A stretch of DNA of 64,000 nt from Mytilus californianus (lineage: Eukaryota > Mollusca > Bivalvia > Mytilida > Mytilidae). Shown here one piece after another: positions 44,644 through 59,600 of this stretch (the stretch's first letter is position 1; each line of letters opens with the position of its first letter). The notes under the pieces were generated by a model. It made no database searches and was not told the DNA's origin. It saw only the letters and a program-made list of their open reading frames with translations. The stretch covers positions 97,724,140-97,788,139 of the forward strand of contig NW_026262712.1 in NCBI RefSeq assembly GCF_021869535.1, given 5' to 3'. Position numbers and translations under genes: made by a program.

Positions 44644-47600
44644 CTATAATAAAAAATAAACATATGTTATTTTAAGCAAAGAAGTGCCAATTTCCCCTGT
44701 ATTCGTTTCATTCAGAGTGCCAAAGTCTAAAATTCATCAAATCTTACTGAAAACGGAATATACTTTAAACATTATTACATATTTCCACAGATGGTCAAAT
44801 TATGTCAAAATTGATATTTTGAGCTGTCTACATACGTTAATAATTTGGTGATCTGTTTAAAAATAGCCCATACTATTGTTACGACCTAAGAGTCCACACA
44901 TGAAGCTCTGATACAATGAATTTAAATAAAGATTGAAACACTGTTTGAAGATGACTTGGAAAGACTTCCTGAAGATGACCCTGCTGTGAAAAAATACAGG
45001 GAGAATTGGCCCTGCCTCTTTTTTAAATGATCATTAAACTTTATGTAGAACACCAATATAATAATCTGTTATCACAGAGATATGTCTCGCTTTTTTGTAA
45101 TTTTGATTATGCAAATGTTGAAATTAGAATGGCAATACTTAACAAGTTAGGCTAATATTCAAAGTCAATGAACCATGACTGAGGTACATAGCTAAACCAT
45201 CTCCACGTTAATGAGATGCGCCAATGCTAATACAACTGCATATCAAATATCATTGACTTATTACAAGTTGTTCCCTTTAAACAAACCTAAACACAAACAT
45301 TAACTTGTAAACTATGTAAAAGTTTCAAAGTCAATGAACCATGAAGAGGGGGTGGAGCTATATAATCTCCATGGAAACGATATACTTACAAATGCCAATA
45401 AATTTGCATACCAAATATCATTGACTTAACATTAGCAGTTCATCTTAAACTGATCTTATCACAAACTAATACATGTAAACTAAGCAAAAGTTTCAAAGTC
45501 AATAGGCCATGACTGAGGGGATGGGGCCAAATATTTTCCATTCAAATGAAATGTGCTAATGCTTATACAACTGAATACCAATTAACACTGGCCTACCACT
45601 AATGGTTCCCCTTGAACTGACATAATCACAAACTAATACATGCTAACTAAGCAAAATTTTCAAAGTCAATAGACCATGACTAAGGGGGCTGAGCCAAATA
45701 ATCTCCATGGAAATGAGATATGCCAATGCTTATACAACTGCATACCAAATATCATTGACCTACCACTAATGGTTCCCCATAAACTGACCTAATCACAAAT
45801 TAATACATGTAAAATAAGCAAAAGTTTCAAAGTCAATAGACCATGACTGAGGGGGCAGGGCCAAATAATCTCCATGGAAATGAGATGTGCCAATGCTAAT
45901 ACAACTGTATACCAAATATGATTGACCTACAATTTGTGGTTCACCACAAGCTAGACCTAATCACAAACTAATACATTGTTGACGCCGCCGCCGTCGTCGT
46001 CGCCGATGCCGGAAACAGCATACCTATGTCTCGCTTTTTGACTCCGTCAAGCGAGACAAAAATCAGGAGATGTGGTATGATTGCCAATGAGACGTATGAT
46101 TGCCAATGAGACAACTATCCACCAAATTTCAAATGAAGTGGCTGTTACTAATTATAGGCCTTCAACAATGAGAAAAACCCATACCGTACTTACTGTATTA
46201 TCACATTCTTAATACGAAATAATAATGTTGAACAAAATATGGAGATTTCTCTCAGGGTCATTCCGATTCTTATCCAAACTCTAACCTTTGTCTCCATCAT
46301 TCGTTTTTAATTTGTTGGAATGTGTTATTATTTCTTAAATAAGCACTTTAAAAACCTTTATAAATATGAATATAAAAATATATATTTTTTATTATTGCTA
46401 TTATTATAATTATTATGTATTTAAAATTAAAAAAAACTAATACAAATAAGTGTACATGTAGTAAATTGTTTAATACTAATACTAATAAATACAAATTATT
46501 TAGTAGAAATACACTTGCAGCATGCAGATCAAAAACAAACTCGAACCTCCAAAACCCAACAAGATCACTATTAAGAATGGATATTTCAGGAATTAAACGG
46601 AAATTAGAAATAACTTGTCATTCTTCTTGACATAACAAATTTGAAATGTTTACTACCGGTATATTTTTTATATAAATCAAATTAATAAAAATTACCTGTA
46701 AGACATTTGAAGTGCTTTAGCTGATCGTGGGTCATGGTCTATCAGACCCATTGGTGCGACCCCGAAATGAAGTGCAGGTTTAAGCCCACAAAATTCTCTC
46801 CATTTATTATATGGTGCAATACCGTGATCTCTAGCGCGTTGCATGTTTAATGCTGGTAAATCAAATCCGTTTCCGGGCTCAGTCTCGAAAAGTCTATCCT
46901 TAACTGCATGTGTAATGAAACTATCTGGCGCTCCCTGGAACATTGTACACATCCATCGTGCTATGCCATCCACACCATACATGGGATTATTTCGTATTAA
47001 ACGTGTGTTGAAAAATTCTTCGACAACTGGCGTTTGACCTCCATTTGCATAATCTGGTGTCATAAAACCAACGAATGTTTCAATTTGAGTATGTCCCATT
47101 CTAAATACGGCTGCAGCAAATACATTTCTGGTTGATCCATCAACTTTTGGGTCGTAAACATTATTATATCCTTTAGCTGTACTTCTTATTCCATATTTTG
47201 TAACTATTTCCTCTCCAAGGATGGCGGGTAAGTATTCGTTGTATATTATATGTTGGTACATACCATCTAATATTTTTTTCGTTTCCTGATATATTTTTTC
47301 GTCTCCCCAATGAGGATTTATTTTTTGGAGTTCTCGGGCTATCCTGTTATGTTCTCTCAGAAATAGAACGTGAATAACATTTAATGTTGGTGCATCTGAA
47401 TGCCTGTGATCTCCTGTAATTAAATATATGCATATGTATATAGCAACATGATTTCGAATTTTCGGAGCTAATTACAATACAGTTTAGACGAGAAAAAGCA
47501 AATGAGCCAATTGTTTGAAATAAATATCTTAATGTTGTTTTGAAATGCTTTTATTTTGTTAGATATTTTCTCAACAATTACTTGACAAAAACATAATAAA

Positions 47601-50600
47601 TATTTCAGAAATATCAAATCCCCCATTTACGAATATTCCTGAACATAATATATATTTTAATTCAATCTGTCCAAATATATAATGTCTTCAATCATCGTGC
47701 AATCACTGTGAAAACGTTTTCTATGTTGAAGGAAAACCATTTGATTTACACGTAACACAAACTAGACCCCCATTGTAGTAATCAGACAAAAACGACAAAG
47801 CTTTACACATGGAAAACATTACAAAAAAATAAAGCGGCAATCTGCCTAAGAATCAGGCAGTGGTGAAAACTTGACAAACAAAAACCCGCTCAAGTTTACA
47901 TTAATTTAATTTCAAAATGTATAATGGTGCATAGATTTAACATTTGTTTTCTTTTTCTGTTCTGGTATTTCGTGTATTGTGGATGAAATGACTAGTAATT
48001 AACAATTAAGGGGAGCTAACTCCGTAATTTGCTATCATTCTAATCACAAATTATCTAGAGATTTCTAGAATTATCAGACACGCAAAAACGAAAGACCTAC
48101 CATTTCTAACTCAGGATGAGAGTAACTTCAAAATAGGATGGTTAGGTCGGCGGGTTTTTTTCGGCCATGTTTTGATATTCTTCTAAATTGCCTGATTCTT
48201 ACCAAGACTGGCACTTAAATATGTTCAAAATAGGAAGTGCACATCACTGCGATCAAATGCGATAACTGTGCAAAGATTAAACTTGATAATGTTGAAAACA
48301 AACTGTTTGAATCACAGCTGACACAAGTTAGTTATCCTCTATATGTTTCTGGCGGACGCCCGTACGGATCATGGCGGCTATCACACAAACTTTATCCTCT
48401 AGCATGTCTAGCGTCGCGGGCAAAAAAAAACAACAAATGTAGGTTTTACTCTAGGTTTGTTTCTAGTTTGCCACCTTGAAATCTATTTTTTATCTACTAC
48501 AGTATGCAAATTTTGAAAGATATATAAAAGAGATAACTGTTCATGTGTACAATGTATTGAAATTTAATACTTATTGATATCTTTAACAAGGCACATTAGA
48601 CATGATTGATTTTATAATTTCATGTCAGAACGTTCCTTGTACTTATCAGACGTGTACTCGAGTATGCATGTACCATTGGTCAACATATTTAAAATGTGGA
48701 GGAATTTAAATAAGGGCCATTCTTATCAATAAAGTCAAGAATAGTGGTATTGTGTATGAATAAATAGAGTATGTATGGACGTGACAGCAATTAAACAACC
48801 CGCACACAAAATTCTAATGCGGTAACTATTTTAAAATGTACGTAGGTACCAACAACTTAGCTCTTTCCGGTCAAAAACAAAGAAGTTTGTGAGTTTAAAA
48901 CGAGTGAATGAATCTATTAGATATTTCAGTTGAATAAAAGTTTTGATCAGGACTCAGGTGTGTAAAATGTCACGTGACTTCATTAGAGATTACCTGCTCT
49001 GAAACAAACTTGACCTTCAACACAATCTTGATCAGGTGGTCCATCAGGTAACAAACCTCCGGCACCTTCCTGCATTTCACCTGCAAAAAGTCCAATTTAT
49101 CAATATAATCCACTTATTGGCTGGTTATGAGGTTACTAGTATGTGTGTATGTCCCTTAGATATGGACTTTATATTGAACACCATAAAATAAACTACACAT
49201 ATCACATGACCCCCTCCCCCCTATCCAAGGTCATATAGACTATCTTGTATTAAAATTCCATGAATAGTATTACCGATAATTAAAGTGTTTGCAACGATCA
49301 TACTTGTGTTATGTTGTAGTTCGCAACAATCATACTTGTGTTATGTTGTAGTTCGCAACGATCATAAGTGTGCTATGTTATAGTTCGCAACGATCATACT
49401 TGTGTTATGTTGCAGTTCGCAACGATCATACTTGTGTTATGTTGTAGTTCGCAACGATCATACGTGTGCTATGTTATAGTTCGCAACGATCATACTTGTG
49501 TTATGTTGTAGTTCGCAACTACCATACGTGTGCTATGTTATAGTTCGCAACGATCATACTTATGTTATGTTGTAGTTCGATGTTTCAGTGTTTTATCTTA
49601 TCACGCGAAAAAGTTCAAGCAACGCAAAAAGTCAATGCAATATGGAAAAGACCGTCAGATCTACATTATTTATATTTATCTTTCTTTCGAGGCATGTTTG
49701 CTTTTTAAAGATACAGACATCCCCCATCTCTCGTGATTGATTGATTAATTGTCTGATTGATTAATTATCGTTGCTGGCTTTAAGTTCATTGCCACGTATT
49801 TCTTATTAGCGCTGAGAACAAATAAAACAATAAATTTACAATACATAAAATAAGTAATTACTATAAATATGGGCCAATTAGATGGAAAGCGGGACATTTG
49901 GATTTGAAATCAGTCGCTTGTCTTCTGTTCACTGTAAGATTGATAAGCATAATAATAAGGAGTTGTCGTAAAGGACTTATTACTGAAACTTCTATAAATT
50001 TTGCTACGATCTTAGTTAGTGATTTCAAGAAGACGTACAAATAATATCTGGTTTTCTCTTCAACATGTTTATTTATGAATAAAAAAAGATCTTCATCTTG
50101 TGAAAAAAATAAAAAGGCGTTCATTTCTCTTTCTTTTGAGGAATTATTTCCTTTTCAATTCACGTTTCCATCGCAAAAGAATGCCACATCTAACACGAAA
50201 ATAAAACGTGTTCTTCCTACTTGATAAGATATAGCAATGTATCAAAAGTGTGGAAAACAAACTTCAGAATCACAAAGGCTGCAGATATACTCATTAAATA
50301 CGGTGAACAAAATAATATATGAGCTACCGGGCTACCAAGGAAAGGAAATGAGAAGTTACTGAAAGAGCAAACACATTAGGAAAAAAACAGTAATACAACA
50401 GCTGTTCCTATGATGTTTGTTAAGTGAGTGATTGGGTTTGATGCAAATAATTATATCACTTCTTTTCCATTTTACATGATAAATGCAGATTTGTAAAACT
50501 AAAAAAAAAGATTAGTTATATTCCAAAATATGTGTAATAGTACTAAGTATTTGGCAATCTTAGATACAAAAAAATTAATGTTTTAAAGAAAGATGCAACA

Positions 50601-53600
50601 AGTATTTATTGATTGATTGATTGATTGGTGTTTTACGCCCAAATCATTGCCACTGAAGGATATCAAATGTTGTATCGCAATTTTTTAACGTCACAACAGA
50701 TAGCGTCTGCCGGTACAGACCAAACGTGATTGTAATTCAAAATCCTGGAACTCAAAATTTGGTGTATCATGACTAAACAAAAACTGACTCACCGCCGTGC
50801 AATGTACGTAGTTCTCTCATGGCCTTGATATTATTACCATACACCTGTGACAAATCTAAGTAAGATGTTCTCTGGTTCATCTGGTGACGAGGACCTGTAT
50901 ATACATATATACATTGTACATTAATACATCTTCTTTGCTGAAGTTTAATCAGAGCTTGTGTTGGATTATTTACTTCATACGGTTGTTCCAATATACATAT
51001 TATAAATATTCCGAATGTTTTGTATTCAGAATACAATTTTTTATAACCAAAACGTTGTGACAAAACTATCACAACAGCCTAAATAATGATGGATATCATA
51101 CCAATGGCGGAACGTTATTATACACTAAGCCAAGGGAAATAATTGTTTTATTCCACTACCGATCAAAAGTTTATTATTTATTCTATGGTAAGTTTTTTTT
51201 CTGTTTTGTTCTTAAGTCTGAAATAGTTTTGAACACGATAATGACTATACTTTCGTTATCAAAAAATGTTCAAAACGTTATGTTCATTAATAACTGCGAG
51301 TAACGTCGCTCGAGGTAGTCGAGGATGTTCAGAGAGGAATATGATACTGATACTCAGAGGGGAGTATGAAGTTTTGTTCAATGTCACTTGTTATAGTCTC
51401 AACAAATCAAAATGTTGATATTTACATACAGTGGAATAAAATGATACTACCACATTATCCTTTGAAAGTGAAACGTCATTTACATCATTTTTTTGTGTCT
51501 CAGTCTTTAACTTTCTATGTTGTGTTTTGTATACTGTTCAGTTGTTTGTCTTTTGGTCTCTTTTCGTTTTTTGCCATGGCGTTGTTATTTTATTTTCGAC
51601 TTATGAGTTTTAATGTCCCTTTGTATCTTTCACCCCTCTTCATAAACTTCATAATAGTATTTTATATTACCTGTTTTATCACTGCTTTTTTAAACATCTG
51701 ATTGGAGATGAATACCATTACATTTTAGTATGTGAAAAATATTTTGATATAAGAAAAAAAACTATAAAACCATTTTATTGGAAAAACCATCTTGTTATAA
51801 ATTTATACAACTATTGTCTGTTCATAACATTAAAGAGCTTAACAATCTATGCTTAGTAAATACCTTTATTTAGCTGATAAGATTCGTTACTCTTAATATA
51901 ATGCTCATATTTCATTATTTATATTATTTGTTGTCATTCTCCGCCGATGATTCAAACTTGTTTGTAATTGTAAAACACATGTGTAATTAATCACTGATGC
52001 TATTATATTTGTATATGTAAATTCTATAAGCTGTATTGCTTTTGAATAAAAGACTATTATTTAAGTATGTGCTTATGTGCTTATGGCTCTGGACAGCTGG
52101 CTGTGGCTTAAGATCATTACCTTAAGTTGAATATATTCATATCTATAAAAGATTGATTTTTAGCTTAGTCGAATTCAGTGCCCCAAAAAAAGTTTGCAAA
52201 ATGAAAATGAATGGACGTTGATTGTCTGTGCAAGTCATGTTATACATACAAGCTAATTTGCCATGTTTGTAGATCGACAGAGTATTTGGTATTGTGCAAA
52301 CTGTAAAAGACTTTGCTTTGTTTTGTATATTTCTGTTTGTCCCTATTTGATGCTTGATTATAAGCATAAACACAATGAAAACTTCCATAATGTAAATGTA
52401 TACCTGGACCACAGCCTGTAGTTGGTGCTGCTTCTGAACGTACAAACTCCATACATGTATGTTTGAATTCTCCAGGAGGGGTAAAGAACGGGAAACATTC
52501 GGGTCTAAAATAAATATATAATAGATTATAAATGTTAAAAAATCTTGAGAGAGAGTAAGAGAGAGAGCAGATTTACCAAACTTTCTATTTTGTTTCGTAC
52601 CACATAAATTTTCACGAGTACATTGTTAAAGATGTTGACACATGAACAAAAACAAACACAAGGAGAAGGATGTGTATATACATGCAACGTATTTTAGGAA
52701 TGGTTTATTATGGTATCGCTAAGATACATTTAAGGTAGCGTGTTTTTGTTGTTGATGAAGGTGACAGTTCTTTGATAGTCTTTGATAAATTCATTCCACT
52801 GTTTTATTCACTCTAAATGTCTATATTTGACTTTCCGTTTGGTTGTTGTCTCGTTGATGTATATTTTATTCATATTAGTAGTGTTGATAATTGCTTCATC
52901 ACGTTAGTAACTGTCTAATACCCGGTAGTTGACTGTTTTTTACCACTCAATCTATATAGCTTTCGGACACTTATCATGATAGATACAAACACTCTTCATT
53001 TCATGTTTTGAAGTTTTAATTGAATGTGTTTCATTTTCGATATTCTATAATCATGAAAGCTATATTGAATTATGGTTTACGGGTGTCACATGCGGGATCT
53101 AACTCCTTCCGGGAAACCTGTGATCAGCATCGTTTTTGTGGAGATGGCGTTGCATGCTTAGTCTTTAGTTTTCATGCAGTGTTTGTAGACTGCTGTTTGT
53201 CTTTTCGTCGTTTTTCGTTTATTGCCATGATTTTGTCATTCGACTCCTTTTTTAAACTTTCAAATTGCTTTAGTTGTTTTTTTTCTGGTACAATAAAAAT
53301 ATTTCTGCCTTTAATAGAGTTGAAGCTATCACATCTAGAGGGTTATTTCCCTTCAGGCTGATAACTTTTTATATCAACTGATTGTAAATTACTTAATCTG
53401 CAAATGTTTCATGAACATTCAAGTCGAGACAACTTTATGATTAGGGTTCCAGTTTGACCCTACAATAGCCCTTTGGGCCATTTATTCTAAGAAGATATGA
53501 CATGTGTTTATATACTTCGTCGGCTTTCAGTTGTTTTACTTTGATCCAACGGGCTGTTTTCTTGATGGTGGCTAAGCCTCTGAATACATTGATATTGATG

Positions 53601-56600
53601 GTAAGGAACGTAGTGTTCTGCATGATTCATTTCAAAGAAAGACAATCTTACCTGTTGACAGGTTGATCACCGTTACAACATACCATCTGATCAAGACCCT
53701 CATCTGTAATAAGAAATAACTGGTTTTAAGATGCTATATTTGCAAAATTTTCTATACATTTTAATCCAAAAATATAAAATGCACTGCATAGAAATGTCCG
53801 ACTTCAGAAAAAGCGGTTTCTTTGTTATGATTGATTGACTTTTCTTAATCCTCATAGTCAACTATTCAGGATTAGTTTATTCATATTCAGTATCAGTTGA
53901 TACATATTCAGGATTAGTTTATACATATTCAGTTTCAGTTGATACATATTCAGGATTAGTTTATACATATTCATTATCAGTTGATACATATTCAGGTTCA
54001 GAGGATCAGTTTATTAATATTCAGGGTCAGTTTATACATATTCAGGATCAGTTTTATTCATTTTCAGGATCAGTTGATACATATTCAGGATCAGTTTATA
54101 CATATTCAGGGTCAGTTTATACATATTCAGGGTCAGTTTATACATATTCAGTATCAGTTTATACATATTCAGGATCAGTTTATACATATTCAGGGTCAGT
54201 TTATACATATTCAGCATCAGTTTATACATATTCAGTATCAGTTTATTAATGTTCAAGATCAGTTTACACATATTCAGCATCAGTTTATACATATTCATTA
54301 TCAGTTTTTTTCATATTCAGAATCAGTTTATATATTTTCAGGATCAGTTTAAACAGAAAAATTGTGAAAAATTGAATTTAAAGGGCAATTACTCCTTATG
54401 GGGTCAATTGACAATTTTGATGATGTAAAACTAATTTGTAGATCTTACTTTGCTGAACAATTTTGCTGTTTACAGTTTATCTCTATCTATTATAATAATC
54501 AAGATAAAAACCAAAAACTGCAAAATTTCCTTAAAATTACCAATTCAGGGGCAGCAACCCAACAACAGGTTGTCTGATGCGTCTGAAAATTTCAGGGCAG
54601 ATAGATCTTGACCTGATGAACATTTTTATCTCCGTCAGATTTGCTGTTAATGTTTTAGTTTCAGAGATATAAGCCAAAAACTGCATTTGACCCCTATGTT
54701 CTATTTTAAGCCATTGCGGCCATCTTGGATGATGAGCGGGGTCATCGGGTACATTTTATAAACTAGATACCCTAATGATGATTTAGGCCAAGTTTGGTTT
54801 TATTTGGCCCAGTAGTTTCAGAGGAGAAGATTTTTATAAAAGATTACAAAAATTTAAGAAAAATAGTGAAAAAATGACTTTAAAGAGCAATAACTCCTTA
54901 TGGGGTCAATTGACAATTTTGGTGATTTAACTTATTTGTAGATCTTACTTTGCTGAACAATTTTGCTGTTTACAGATTATCTCCATCTATTATAATATTC
55001 AAGATAATAACCAAAAAACTGCAAAATTTCCTTAAAATTACCAATTCAGGAGCAGCAACCCAACAACGAATTGTCTGATGCGTCTGAAAATTTCAGGGCA
55101 GATAGATCTTGACCTGATGAACATTTTAACTTAATCAGATTTGCTCTTAATGCTTTATTTTCAGAGATATAAGCCAAAAGCTACATTTTACCCCATGTTC
55201 TATTTTTAGTCATGGCGGCCATCTTGGTTGATAGGCGGGGTCATCGGATACAGTTTTTATATAAGATACCATAAGGATGATTTAGGCCAAGTTTGGTTTA
55301 ATTTGGCCAAGTAGTTTCAGAGGAGAAGATTTTTGTAAAAGTTAACGGACGACGACGACGACGGACGACGGACGCCAAGTGATGAGAAAAGCTCACTTGG
55401 CCCAGGTGAGCTAAAAAGGCAGGATGAGCAACTTGGCAAAAAAAAAGCAGGATGACAATTTATTTTAAAAAAGTCAGGATAAACTAATAAAAGAAAAGGC
55501 AGGACCGAATAGATTGAAAAATAAAAAGGCAGGACAGAGATTACAACTATAAAAAATGTAGGACAAAATTGTTATCCTAGATGAAAGATTAATTGAAGCC
55601 ATAAAAGTACATTTTTCATGCGTTATGTTATGTCATCAAGAGAAAGGCGTCTTTAATATAAACATGTCTGAAAAAACAACTAATCTGCCAAATACTCCAT
55701 CTACATGTACCCATACATCACATGACATGTACTGTGTAACAACCTTCATCTACATGCACCCATACATCAATGACATGTACTGTGTAACAACCTAAGATGA
55801 AGCTATGAAAAACTTTATTTTTATACAGCCAAGATGGCGGAGTGTTTTTGTAGCAGAAATTGCCACAATGTAACAGAAACATGTGTTCAAATTGATTTTG
55901 CCATTTGATAAGGGACTTTCCGTTTTGAATTTTCCTTGGAGTTTGCTATTTTTGTTATCTTACTTTTTTCCCCAAGTCCCAAGGACAAAAATTTACTACC
56001 GCAAAATAACGTATTTAACATTGTTGGACTAAATTTCTGACAAAGAAAAAGATATTGATGAAAGTCGTTTTTTTTCGAGACCAATCGACTAGAAGTGAAT
56101 CTTTGAAATATGAACAATAGTCGATATTATATATATATATATATTTACGATTTATTTATTTGAATTTAAAAGAAACCACTTCAATTAACAAGAAAAACTT
56201 AAATAGAAAGTATGTCTTCTTTGAGGATTGGTCATCTGTCAAATACGGCACAAAGTTCAAGTTTTATTTCTTTTCTGATTGATAATGAATAATCGCACTT
56301 TCTATTTTTAATGAAAGGACGGTTTGTAATATTTAACAGTTTACATGGTATGTGACCAAAAATAAAATAATACAAATAAAGTGTAACCAGCGTATAAAAA
56401 ACCCAGACAGCATATTTGTCAAGTAAGACATGTATGATATTGAAAAGTTTGAAGGTATCACAATTTTTCTTAATTCGTAGTTCAGAAAGAAATAAATGAT
56501 TTTGTTATTTGACCTTACCCGAATATACGAATAATGTTATTATTTGTAGGGTTTTTCTAAAACTAGAAGCCAAAAAGACTAATAATTAAGTTTGAAATAG

Positions 56601-59600
56601 TTCTATTTTGCTGGAAAAGGAATGGATACTGAGTATGGATTCTCTGACTTCATTTAAGAGCGTCTGGATTGGAGGTCTTTCGATTCTGTATTCCTTAATT
56701 TTTAGGGGCATTTTTCTTTATCTTTGAAAATAAATCTTATTCTGTTAAATTCTCATCAAAATTATATTTAACTATTTAATTTATCTGTAATTATATGATT
56801 TCTTTATTCTGTACATCGTTCAATTTTGTAATCAATATTGTATTATCTAGAAATTCGTTTTTTCTTTTACAGTCATTCTTTATATTTTTGCACCCCATTT
56901 TTCTTGATTCTTATTTTCTCCCCCTCATTTTTCTCTATTCATTAATTTGTTGGCCACTTTTCTCTATTCTGTGAACCTCATCTAAACCCACATATAAAGT
57001 TTTTATTAAAATGAATCCTTAATCAAAACAAAAGACTTCCTCGACGGAGTAATTAATTCCTCTTAGAAGTGCAGTTAGAAAAATAAGACAAAAGATTGTA
57101 CCAAATACTTTATTTGTGTAAAACTTCATTGTTTTTATGCATACAATTAAAAAATTGTGTAATGATTAAACGTGAATGAAAGAACTGGTTAAGCAACAAC
57201 ATATTACATCAAAATAACCATAATATGTCGCTCTAGTTAATTTGCTGAAAAAAAAATCCACAAAGATAGCACAGATTATACGACCGACACGTTTTCTCTA
57301 CTAAAGATTCATCAATTGTGTCGAATAAAAACAATTGAAAGGCCAAAATCAAGTAAGGACACCTGCCACTTTCGGTCTGTGTTTTTGTTAGATGTTTTTT
57401 CTGCTTTGTATCGAACTGATGAGTCAAGCCCTTTTCAACTGATTTTTATAGTTTGTTCTAATTTTGTACTGTTACACCACTGTCCAAGGTTAGGGAGATA
57501 GTTGGCGCCTTCAATCATGTCTAACCCCACCACATTCTTTATGTGCCCGTCCCTAGTCAGGAGCCCGTAGTTCAATTGTTGTCGTTGGTCCATGTCTGTC
57601 ATATTTGTTTTTCGTAAATTGTTTTGTTATAAATTAGGCCGTTTTCTCATTGAATTGTTAAATACTTTTCATGTCGGGGGATTTTATAGCCGACTATACG
57701 TATTTTTTTCTCATTATTGAAGGCCATACGGTTGCCTATAATTGCTTACATCCACTTAATTTAAACGTTGGTGGATAGTTGTCATTCGCAATCATACCAC
57801 ATCTCCTTATTTTATAATATTTCCAGCCTTAAATTTGTAACAGTTATTTAGATATCTTACACCTCTACAGTTACTGTATATCGGTATTTCATTTTTCACC
57901 CGGAATTGTTTTCCTTTTGAAATGAATCTATAGCACAAGTAATTGTAATTATATTTTGTTATGGTCTAGTTCAGTTCTGATAAAATGAATGTTATGCTTC
58001 ACATGGAACCTTTCATTAAAATGCCATTTCACATCAGCACTATTTTACCTGTTTTAAAACTATAACGGATTCTATTCCGTAGACTGTTCTTACCGTATAA
58101 CTCACCTATTAAAATTGGCGTTGATATAACATCATGATCTATGAACTGACCAAAGTGTGTGAGAGCGACAGTGTACTTCTGACTTCTGGGATGATTTACA
58201 CCCGAACCATGGACGTTATTACTGATAAGTCTGGGGCTCGGTAGGGGGTCACCTGTAACGCTGAGAATTCTTGGTATGTGTCCTAAGTTGTGTGCTGAAA
58301 ACATAAAACTGTTTTTAACAGAAAGACATTATCACAACATAACAACAACAGGATAAGACATAATAAAATAGAGGAATGACATAGCATAATACAACATAAT
58401 ATAGCCATGACATAGTATAATATCACCATGACATAATATAGCATAACATAAACATAACATAACATAACATAGCTGTGACATAACATAGCATAACCATGAC
58501 AAAATATAACATAACATAAACATAACATAAACATGACATGACATGACATAACATAACATAACCATGACATAACAGAACATAACTACATAACAGCATAACC
58601 ATAACATAGCATAATCATGACATAGCATAACCATGACATAACACAATCATGACATAGTATACAATAGCAGTGACAAAGCATAACATAATATAGTATAACA
58701 TAAACATGACAAAGTATAACATATCATAGTTTAACCTTTGACATTAGATAATATAAAATATACTCATATTTGAAATATATTTACCAAACAATAAATTAAA
58801 TTTTACAACAGAATGAAATATGACAAGAAAATTAGAATAAATCAGATAGGAGTAAAATCATTTATTGTTATTGTTGACTAATTCAACATAATTAATATTG
58901 CATGAATAAATCGAGATTGCATGGTTGTCTTGAACTCGATCTGCAAAAGTCACAAGGACTCAGTTATGAGTTTTTAGTATATGGACATGAAAGTATACTG
59001 TATATTGGCAGTTAACATGTAAGTCTTGGTGTTAATGTTGATAAAAATTAATGCAACTAAACAGAAAATACGATCCGTTAACTGAGTCCCTGTGGTACAA
59101 GTTTGTTAGTGAGACATATAGATGAGTACCACATCTATCCGCTAACCGAGTCCCTGGGGTACAAGTTTGTTAATATGACATATAGATTAGTATTACATCT
59201 ATCCGCTAACCGAGTCCCTGGGGTACAAGTTTGTAAAATAGACATCTATCCGCTAACCGAGTCCCTGCGTTACAAATTTGTAAAAGCGACCTATAGATGA
59301 GTACCACATCTATCCGCTAACCGAGTCCCTGGGGTACAATTGGGTTTGTAAAAGAGACGTTCATTCTTGAAGACCCTACATCAACTGTCAAGATGAAGAA
59401 CAGGAATAAAAGCCCTGTTCATTTATAATTTTCTATGTTTTCTATGTATTGTGTGCGATTTTGTCCCATGTACATTTACTCCATATCCTTTCATTTTCTA
59501 TATAGATGAGTATCACATCTATCCGCTAACCGAGTCCCTGGGGGTACAATTAGGTTTGTAAAAGAGACATACAGATGAGTACCTCATCTATCCGCTAACC

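Noticed and set aside
49286-49580. CRISPR-like regular 32-bp repeats
   Set aside because: Units are contiguous with no unique spacers, in a eukaryotic intron; it is a minisatellite.
53981-54352. Plus-strand HIQDQF repeat protein (and its minus-strand partner)
   Set aside because: A 21-bp minisatellite keeps both strands open. It lies inside an intron of the peroxidase gene.
58283-58646. CYVMVMLC-rich open frames
   Set aside because: Artefact of the (CATAA)n low-complexity array.
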